From Pempheris klunzingeri (lineage: Eukaryota; Chordata; Actinopteri; Acropomatiformes; Pempheridae), in contig NC_092031.1 in NCBI RefSeq assembly GCF_042242105.1, positions 16,660,662 to 16,724,661 of the forward strand: DNA of 64,000 nucleotides, read 5' to 3'. Shown here one piece after another: positions 55,301-64,000 of this stretch. A model generated the notes under the pieces. That model was given only the letters and a program-made list of their open reading frames with translations. It made no database searches and was not told where the DNA came from. A program made the position numbers and the translations under genes. Position 1 is the first letter of the stretch; every line of letters starts with the position of its first letter.

Positions 55301-57109
55301 TCCAAAGTCCTTAATAAACATCTCTGCTCATGTGAACACATCACTCCTGTCCTAATTCCCTCTCTCCATAAACAGGCTTCCTCCTTCCTTCTCAACAACG
55401 ACCACCACCACACTCTTTTCCGAAGCCTCCATCCCTCCTCCAATGCCGTTTCAATCCCCCCCCTCCCTCAACTGTCTCCCCAAACTGCTCCAAACCTGCT
55501 TTGCTCAGCAAGATACCGACACCTACCTCCTTAAGACTGCTTTTAACATTTGAGCTCTTATAAGCACTCTTCAAACACAATGTACTATTATTAGTATCAT
55601 TAGTACGGAAGCCCTGAGAGGCAAACGAGAAAAAAAACCTGATGATCCAAGTGTGATCTAAATACTTTTCTCTCCGGTGTTTTTGTCTGCAGAACAGGTG
55701 ATGAAAGGAATAATCTTCCTTAAGGCAAAGTTCCTTAAAATAAACTTCCTTTTTACTTTATTCATTCATTTGTTTTTGGCTCTTGTGTTTGCTTTTGTAA
55801 TTCTCATCTCGACCGCAAGAGTATGTCTTGCACTTGTAGTGAACCAAAGTAGGCCCATGTTTTCCTTTAAAAAATTATGCCAAAAAAACCCTTTTTATTG
55901 GTGGAACATAAACACCAGAGAAAACTATTGAGATTTATAAAATGGATCACTAGACTTTTTTTTTTTTTTCCTGACTTGCCTCTCAGGGTTTCTGTATATC
56001 TGCCATTTGAGTTAGACTATATTTCTTCAGAGTCTGTTATTTGGAAAAACACAAGAATAGAAATGAGTATGAGCTGTATGTAATGTAATAGTTTAATTCA
56101 GAGGTTTCCAAATGGGTGCTTTGAGGATTGGCCAAGATTTATTACATCATTGTTTCTGCACACTGAAAAAAGTCGGTGACATTTACATTAACTATGTCAA
56201 CATATTAAAACAGGAGAAGGGGAAAAAAAAACAAATATCAAAATTACCATATTAAAATCTGCTTAATATGCAGTTATGCTGCAGCTTATAACATAACAAC
56301 TCATGGTCGCCAGTCGTCATAGTGACACAAAATGTTTTGCAGTTCTGGGGTTTTTCAGAAGTCAGAAAAATAGTGATGGTCAGGGAAAGACAGTGAACAG
56401 CTGGGAAAAATGTGGATACTTCTCAGCTCTCAGCGGAGTCTGACGGGATTGAATCTGAGCCGATGACACTCAACACTAATCTGCTAACTTTGGAAAACAG
56501 TTGTCCATTATTGTCCAAGATCGCCTTTCAGTGTTGCCTTGGACATTTCCAACATCATGCAGTCCATTTGTGATGTGGCTCTCGCATCTCTGCTGTCCAT
56601 TAAAACAGGCCAAGAAGGCGCCTGTCAAAATGCAGTGAACGTAGTAGCATGTACAGCTGTATTCATCGTTTATTGTGAGTTAAATATTTACCTGTAAATC
56701 TGCAGAGCACCTGTTGGCTTTCATTCTGAGCGATTGTCAAAGGGGCTATGTTATTTATGATACGATATAATGTAATAATATAGAATCTAAAAGGGTAAAA
56801 AAAACAATAAGGCACAAACACATAACATATGCATTTTAACACTGGGTATTGGGTGGCCTGGGGTGCTGTGGTCTAAAGAAGTTGGAGAATCACTGCGGAA
56901 TGTTCACGATTGATCAGTATGTATATTCACACAACAAATCATTGGACACCGTTTCATATAGTTTTGTATCGATTCTCAAGTAACAATATCTAACATATAG
57001 TACTTATTTCATGCCCTTTTTTTCTTTGACAATGCTCCAACATTGCAGCATGGTCCCTTGTGACCACCTCTAACCACTCATTTCCTAAATAGCCTATATT
57101 TCTTGGAAA

Positions 57110-57220
57110 CTTTCTGCATGTTGAAATGCAAATTAAGGAGAGGGGCGCGAGTCAGATCAGCATTTTGCAGCACTTGTCAGTCATCTTTCTTAATTGCTCT
57201 GCGCCGTTATATTGCTGCTC
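57110..57220 (+). promoter_or_regulatory. Candidate intronic enhancer with octamer and TALE-type sites
   Basis: A perfect POU octamer ATGCAAAT (57126-57133) runs into AATTAAGG, followed by CTTGTCAGTCATC (TALE-type TGTCA), TTAATTGC and CTTATCAG (GATA) within 110 bp. Repeat-free flanks continue to about 57560. No transposon signature. Function is inferred. Confidence 0.35.
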
Positions 57221-59736
57221 TTATCAGCCCCCAGCGACATGGGAGATTTACCGCCCCTCACCCAACTGAGATTCAGGCATGCACACTGGTGGGAAGCTCT
57301 GTCAGCACACACAAAGTTATGAAGCTATGTAGTCAAAGAGAAAACCGATACTGGTCATGAGGGAGACGTCTCCAAGGAGTTCATCTCTGAGTCGCAGTAC
57401 GTCCCATTTGGCCGAGTGGAGCTGGGGCTGCAAGGACCCTTTAGTGCTTCTTCTGATAACTAATTCAGAGGGACCACAAGACGCCTCTTGAGAGAACTCT
57501 TCACACTCGCACTCTTCAGCCTTCAACATTAGGAGTTTGAGGATCCAACCGTGGCTAACCTTCAAAAAGCATACAGCATGTTAAACATTATGCACCAGCA
57601 CACACGTAGACCATTCTCACATGACAATAATAATATTCATACGCTTGCGGAAAAAGACGTTTCACCCCTCTGGGAAGGACTTTTTTCTTCATCCTTGGAT
57701 TGTACAGCGTCCAGAGAGTAATTAGATACAAAATATAGTTTGCTTGGAGTCAGAGTTATCACCATGAGGTGCCGTGTACTGAGTAAGGCAGGTGGGAGTA
57801 GACAAAACAACACCGGCGTGTATCAACACTTGTTTAAGATGTACAGTAAGAAGAAGTGAACGTGTGTTCTGTCTTAGTCACTTGTGCCCTTTTCATAGCA
57901 TAAATCATACTCATATTTAATCCTCATCATTAATGTTGTGGAAGGGCAAGGTGGTACCGAGGTGATAAATGAACGCTCCCGTGAGATGTCTTCTGCGGAG
58001 ACACTGTAGCGACCGCTCTGCCTGCTCGTCCAAACCGTGATGAATCAACCCTAATCCCACAACAATGATATTCACAAATCAGGGCTGTGGACAAGCTCCG
58101 CTGAAGATGGCAGCGGGGTTATATTTCATTCATTTTACTGCGAAAGTGATTCTGAAGTTGGCGCAGATTCAATTTTTTATTTCACTCTCCCACTTGAGGG
58201 GGAGCACAGTATATATACCCTTCCACACACACAAGCACAAATACATTATTGGTGATAATTAATTATGGTGATAATTATTTATGCTTGATGATTTTTTTTC
58301 TGTGCATTTGTTCAATGCAGTTCAACTTCAGTTAAATTCTAGTTAGTATTGTTCGACTTCCCTCCACATCCACAGCTACGTTCACGTCAGCTTACCTTTT
58401 TTAGAAATGTTGCCCTGCTAGCCTTTGTTCTTTTGTGTTTTGAGCAGGTAAATGTTGAATGTTGGATAAAGCTAAATTAATTTAAAAAATCATGCAGGGG
58501 AAATTAACGGCCTACTTTATCCTGAACACTTTTATACAAATACGAACTTAGTCCATAAATCATTTGTTTTTGTGCTTCGTACCTTCCGTCATAGTGTTTG
58601 TTTTCAGAGTTTACTTCTTTTTTTTTTTTAACTTTTAGTCTTAAATGGTTTAAAGGTTTTTGTCGTGGAAAAAGAATCTCAAAGAATATTTTTTGTCATA
58701 GTTTTAACTGACAAAATAATGTCTAATGTGTGTATACTGTACTGTAGGATCTACTGTATGTATATCTGTCCTCTTTGTTAAAGTTATCATAAACCTGTTT
58801 CCCATTGCATGAAAACCAACTTGTTTTTGTTTTGTCAGGAAGAAAAAAGTGACAATATCGTAACGTTAGAATTGATGACATAGTGCCGTGGCCTTGTACA
58901 CAAAGATTTAACAGCATTTTCACAGCTACTCTGGGTGTGCGTAACTTAAGGACACAGGAAAAATAAGTGAAAGTTTTTGAGGACTGGAGCTCAAAGCTCT
59001 GACAAGCACATCAACATACTGCTGAAAATAGTTCTCTCTTTCTTTATAGCTATTTCAAGGTTCAGTGCTCTGCCAGTCATTATCTCTGTGCTCCGTGGCT
59101 ATAGCAACATCCTGTGTTCCTTTCAGTTTAGCTTTCGCTTATAGGAAGTCATTTTTCGAGACTTAACCTTTATAGTATGTAAGTAGCACTGTGCCTCTGT
59201 GGTGATTTGTAGTTTTTTACTTTGATGGCAAACGTCGAACTATTCCTTTTAAATTATCCAGTCATCTTCACCCCATGTTTATGAACATGAATTGAACCAC
59301 ATCAGTATAAGCAGATAGTCATCCTGGATTAGCGACCAAGGCTGAAATGGACACTTTGAAATATGAGCTGCAAGGGCTCGATTGAGTTCAAACTATTGTA
59401 AGAGGCCCTCAGGAGGATTCTTGGTGTACTCCTTTTTATAAAGACTTCAAAATCCTTGATGGCTTTTCAAGAAAACATTTTCGTGCCATTTAAAACGACT
59501 CCACTTCAAATGAACTCCAGGTGCGCGTTTTTAAAGCGCGACATGCACTGGGTTCAGGGAAACGTGCACAAGCCGAAGTAGTTGTATAACATGAAGCGTG
59601 TTCATATGTGTGTTGACTGTGTAATGCTTTTCTACTCTTTTGCTGCTCCTCCATTATCACAGCATTGCACTGCCTCTCAGTACAGACCCTGGAGATTGAG
59701 GGATGAACTGAGTCGAGGGGTGGAGGGCAGGGCTTT

Positions 59737-59757
59737 ACACACACACACACACACACA
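59737..59757. repeat. (CA)n microsatellite
   Basis: A pure dinucleotide run in rab26 intron 2. Confidence 0.9.
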
Positions 59758-60924
59758 TTGTATATGCACACAAGTAAGCAAGAAAGCAATGAACTGCATG
59801 ACTGCACATACAGAATAAAGATTTTCTGAAGCCCAAGACACCATTTCAATCTAATGTCCTTTCATATCTTCATATCCTTAGACTCTTAGATTTTACTTTA
59901 CATATCCCCCCCTCCACACACACATGAACACACATAAACTTGCTGTCTTTTAAGCTGTCTCTCTTTCTCTCCCTCTATCCTTCTCATTCTATACTTTCCT
60001 TGTTTTATCTTCCAAGGGTGCAACGACAATTGTCATCACTGCTCAGTAATCACAATAATCAGACCCTAGCTTCCAAGAAAATAAAGGCGGAGAGGATGAA
60101 GTAAGGCAACAACTACCAAGATGTGAAACTAATTTACTCTCCAGCTTTTGATGATCAGGCGTAAACACTCTCCCTCCTACACACACAAGCCAAGCAGGAT
60201 GCATCTAGAGAACAGCAGCCTTTAGAAAATTCCCTCTCCGTCAAACCGTAGAGATACACAGTCACTATTCATCAAGCTGTCAGCCTCTGCTTTCTTTACT
60301 TAACAGTATCAAAGCCCGGACAAAATGCTGCAATAGCACACAGTGCTCCTAGAATACTTCAGCTAAAAGGGCCTGTGTCTTTTAAATATGGAGAGATAAC
60401 ACTTGGGCTTAAGCAAAAGTTTTAAACCCCAGTAGGACTTATTGGAAGAATGCCTTAATAGGATTTCCAGCCTATTGTTTGGATAATACTATCGTGTCTG
60501 GACCAGGATTTAATGGTTTAGACGGGCATTACATGTTGCACACTTAAATTAAAAAAAAAAAAAAAAAAAGGGGGTTCTGGGTCTTTTCTAATGCACAGAC
60601 AGCGCCTATAAACATCTCACTGTCCCTTGTAGAAAAAATATCCTGGATAAATTCTTTGGGGATTGGCCCGCTATTCAACAACTGCTTTATTCAGCTATAT
60701 GACTGCATAAATATACACAGCAACTTTAAAGCTGCACCAAAAGAATTGCTGTGTAATGTGAAAAGTGACATTCGTAGTGATGAACCAACAGAAAATGATC
60801 ACCTGACTCCCCTCAGCTTTATGGTACATACAGTATTAGCTTTACTTTTGATTCAGTCTCACTGCTCACTGCTGTTTTCAGTGAAAAAGCTTCTTGCCAA
60901 ATGACAGACAGACAAAATTGGACA

Positions 60925-61050
60925 CTAGTTACTGAACATAGAGGAGCATTTAGAAGCTAAAGATCCATATATTGCCCTTGGGAGTAGGTGGAGACCAAAA
61001 CAGAGCTAATATAAGTGTGAATATTGGTCTTGCATTCACCAGGTTGACTG
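60925..61050 (+). repeat. Dispersed repeat fragment (GGTGGAGACCAAAACAGAGC type)
   Basis: GAACATAGAGGAGCATTTAG, TTGGGAGTAGGTGGAGACCA and GTGTGAATATTGGTCTTGCA follow the same order as the block at about 8020-8120. Confidence 0.6.
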
Positions 61051-61599
61051 ACACACAATCTCAGATGAATACTAATGTTGACGGATGCTGCATGCATCTG
61101 TAATCATAGGGCTTACATGCTCAAAACCTACTGCCTGTTTTTTAACTGACAGCATAGACATGAAATAGAGAGACTGCTTACTTTATTGCCATAATTGTTT
61201 TAATGGAGGTCCGTAATATGCAACTGCACATCCAATTAGCATGGATCGAACATCCTGATATAAGTCTCCATTTAGATTCTTTCACTGCAGAAGGGAGTGA
61301 TTTCCACTGGGAACCTGTGGAAAAGAGGAGGTTAGGGGAATGTTAATGCTTTCTCCTGAGATGGTAAGAGAAGACAAGCGGCACAGACCAAGCTTTAAAG
61401 TGGACAAGTCAAACTGACTGGTTGACTGCTTCCAATTCTGAATCTTTGCTGAGATTTGTGGCAGAGAGACAAAGAGGGGAAAAAAGATGGAGAAAAAGCC
61501 CCCATGGGTCCATGGGTATCTAAAAAGTCTGGCTTAAGGTTTTGACAGACAAACATATCTCACACTGTATTAGACGCAGCTATACTCGTATACAGAGGG

Positions 61600-61970
61600 A
61601 GCAGTCAGCATAAGGAGGGGTAAGACATGACTTGTAAAATGGGAAGAGAAGGATGAAGAAAGGGGTAAAGGGAGGGTCCTGTCTCAGGAGTTTGATGTGT
61701 GAAAAGGAACACAAGGTTAAAGATCTCAAGACTTGATCGACAGACAGAGCTGCACAGAAATCACAGAGGTCAGGCCAGAGCACAGCGTGAGGGAATACGA
61801 ATCTAAGGAAGGCAGGAGAGTGGGGGAGGGAAAGAAAGAGAGGCTGAGCGGGGAAGATGAAGCTTTGAAAGGGAAGCTGAGGGTTATGAAAAGGGAAATA
61901 AAAAGGCACAGACAGGAAAGAAATGGAGGGAGAGAGAGAAGAACAAGTGGGAGAGAGAGTCACATAGGGT
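61600..61970 (+). other. Strongly purine-rich strand
   Basis: The plus strand is dominated by A and G (for example GGGGGAGGGAAAGAAAGAGA and GGAGGGAGAGAGAGAAGAAC). The long minus-strand open frame here is a by-product of this composition, giving a Ser/Pro/Phe/Leu-rich peptide. Confidence 0.7.
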
Positions 61971-62988
61971 GACAAATCCAGGATTAGTTGGTCTTATTGC
62001 CAGATGCAGGGTGTGAGCCATTCTGTGCCAAACCACTGTAACATGAGTGGAGAGCAGAGGCGAGAGCCAACAAATTTAGCTCCACTTATTGTGACCTATC
62101 AAGGATTAATGTACGTTTACCTGGGTTAGATGTGTTGCTAATTGCGTAAACAGAAACCGGTTTGGAGCCGGTTTGACTGTCTGTCGACCTGGACGGCTGA
62201 GAAATGCCACCTTTTTACCTCACCTCCCAAAAAAGAAACCAACAGCTATTCTACGAGCGCACCATCCACTTGGCTCCCTCAGTTTTCATTTGAAATTATC
62301 CTCTGGGCTTAAAACTTTCACATATTCTTTTCTATGCACTATTCAGCGTGTTCAGTAAGAGAACCTTGGAACAAGACAAAGAGCCTGAAGCCATGCTAGT
62401 CACTCTCTAAGGCTGTACATATATTGAATCCATTTGGTAACCACTTTCATCCAAGGTGACTTATAAGTGCTTTCAGACTCCACAAAAAAAAGAGCTAGAT
62501 GCCATCAAACAGTGGAGGCAAATGCTAACCACTGCCTTCCCTACACTACTAGGTTGAAAATATAAGACCTGTAGAGAAATATCAACTGGAATGATGCATG
62601 CACATTAGAAAGAAATGGATTGTTAGCATGAGCAGTGATAGCCACCATACTGAATGGATAAAGAAAATTGCGCCACCTATAGAGAGCAACTTCAAATCGA
62701 CATCACGACAAAACGTCACAATGCCGCCTTGAGTGTCTGAGCGGCAGATGATAATCTGAGAGTTCTGATTAAGAAAGCCAGAACAGCAAAATATAGTGTC
62801 AATAAAACGAGAAACTGCTTTAACCCAGCTGTCGCACTGCCACACACAATCTTCCAGTTAATGATAAACCAGAAAACAAATATACATGCGCCTGCGTCTT
62901 TTATGTGGAACCGTCTGAATGTGCTTTCATACTGACACATACTTCTATTTCAGGCAGCTCCTTGTGTTTGAGGAGCTCACTTAAGACG

Positions 62989-62993
62989 TGTGT

Positions 62994-63030
<37 letters not shown>
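62989..63030. repeat. (TG)n microsatellite
   Basis: A TG run interrupted once by TCTG, in rab26 intron 2. Confidence 0.9.
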
Positions 63031-63031
<1 letters not shown>

Positions 63032-63789
63032 CCAGAGTGAAACAAGGTGAGGAGGCATGGTTAGGTGCACATAAGAGGGCGTGCTGTGGATTTTAGAGGT
63101 GGACTGAAAGAGGAGCCCGCAGATATTATCACCAATTCTATGGTTCATCCGGGTTGTTTTTTTTTTTTTGGACCTCTTTGCTTCCATAACATTTTTCACA
63201 CCAGATGAAAGAGAATGTCCAAAAATGCACATTTAGGTGTTTACTTTACTGCACTTTGTCTATTTACTGTATGTCTGTAGATTTCTCCTTAAGGCCATTT
63301 TCTCAAAATGAGTTTTTCCTCATACTCTGAGCCAGAAATTGCCACTTTAGTAGCACTCACATTCACCAAAGCTTTCTTCCTATGTATATATATATATATT
63401 CTGAAGGTTTCTACAGTGGGTTTTGTTCATATGTCATTCTTAGGTTGCTTTATATCAAATTTTAATCCTAAATCATGGCAAAAATAGCTTCTTTTAATGG
63501 CTGTTGACAGTATTTTCTGATTTATGCAGTGATTTAAAAGAATAAAAAATATCCAAAATTCTCTCTGTGAAAAGCTTTGGCTCTAATATGAAACAACAGG
63601 AATTTTGAACCTGGCTTTATCTAATGTTCAGATTTCTCTCCCAGAAATGGAAGCAAATTAGTGCATTTAATGCCTTATTTGCACATTTAAACATACAAAT
63701 TCAGAAAACTTGTAATACAAAAAAAAAAAGTAATCAACCAGGGAAGTTTCATTGTATCTATCTGTTAAAATGCTTACCCTGTCCCCCTG

Positions 63790-63905
63790 TAGTGTCCTGC
63801 TGAGCCTGATATTTCCCAGAAGACTTGGTGGAGACCAAAACTGAGCAAAAAGGAGAGTGAATACTGGACATAAATCTGATAGATGGCCAGAAATGGGGCA
63901 CACTA
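63790..63905 (+). repeat. Dispersed repeat fragment (GGTGGAGACCAAAACTGAGC type)
   Basis: GACTTGGTGGAGACCAAAAC and AGGAGAGTGAATACTGGACA match the blocks at about 8060-8115 and 60975-61035. Confidence 0.6.
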
Positions 63906-64000
63906 AATGAAAGTTAATGTTGCTGCGTGTCTGCTACACTTGTAAACTGGCAACACTTTGCATGAATATGTTCATGAACATGGTGTGTTCCAGCTTGTTA

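Larger units (their letters stand above)
44618..64000 (+). other. rab26: rab26 intron 2 (at least 19.4 kb, open at window end)
   Basis: I searched for the next RAB26 exon (NKVLDVDGVKVKLQ..WDTAGQERF-type) and found none, so the intron appears to run past 64000. It contains several dispersed repeat fragments, GT/CA microsatellites (48779-48812, 59737-59757, 62989-63030), a TA run (63385-63399), a poly-A of 19 near 60550 and some repeat-free stretches, for example 53800-54300 and 57100-57560. None of the open frames here resembles a known protein. Confidence 0.7.

Noticed and set aside
55180..55560. Possible LINE remnant (SKVLNKHLCSCEHITPVL-like reading)
   Set aside because: Only a few residues resemble the L2 tail and the following frame does not continue the pattern; too weak to annotate.
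61580..61975. 131-codon minus-strand open frame
   Set aside because: Low-complexity Ser/Pro/Phe/Leu product of a purine-rich strand.
1..64000. CRISPR-like arrays, phage genes, or operons
   Set aside because: No regularly spaced repeat-spacer array and no bacterial-style gene layout; tandem arrays seen are simple microsatellites.

Overview
This is a vertebrate nuclear genome window, almost certainly from a ray-finned (teleost) fish. Exons are small and separated by GT..AG introns. Dinucleotide microsatellites are frequent. The dispersed repeats (Tc1/mariner, hAT, L2-type LINE tails and several short elements) are of kinds familiar from teleost genomes. No bacterial, viral or organellar genes were seen.

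Four protein-coding genes can be reconstructed at exon level. (1) adap1 (+), 3' end only: the last three coding exons (776-847, 928-1156, 3479-3507) encode the second PH domain and C-terminus. Its last intron carries a tRNA-Arg(CCT) and an initiator tRNA-Met(CAT) only 6 bp apart on the same strand. (2) sox8 (-), complete: three exons between 12062 and 8934, 479 codons, SoxE family. (3) lmf1 (+), complete: eleven coding exons between 13047 and 35349, 577 codons, including an 11-nt microexon. (4) rab26 (+), 5' end only: exon 1 at 42487-42654 and exon 2 at 44507-44617. No further rab26 exon was found before the window ends, so its second intron exceeds 19 kb.

Layout: 1-3507 adap1 tail; 3508-8933 convergent intergenic region between adap1 and sox8, holding a G-rich stretch and fragments of dispersed repeats; 8934-12062 sox8; 12063-13046 a head-to-head sox8/lmf1 promoter interval containing a long ATT/ACT microsatellite; 13047-35349 lmf1, with a hAT element in intron 2, a long intron 4 with palindromic homeodomain-like and forkhead-like sites, and an internally deleted Tc1-like element and a LINE fragment in intron 5; 35350-42486 intergenic region with repeats and a truncated L2-type LINE; 42487-64000 rab26.

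The genes do not form one pathway. adap1 is a phosphoinositide-binding Arf-GAP, sox8 a transcription factor, lmf1 an ER factor for lipase maturation and rab26 a vesicle GTPase. SOX8, LMF1 and RAB26 share human 16p13.3 and ADAP1 lies on 7p22, so the order here is mainly of syntenic and regulatory interest; lmf1 introns are plausible hosts for sox8 enhancers. The most notable observations are the tandem tRNA-Arg/tRNA-iMet pair with no T-run between them, a perfect TISU start element on lmf1, the lmf1 microexon, and two cleanly bounded DNA transposon relics. I found no clear sign of an entirely new biological system.
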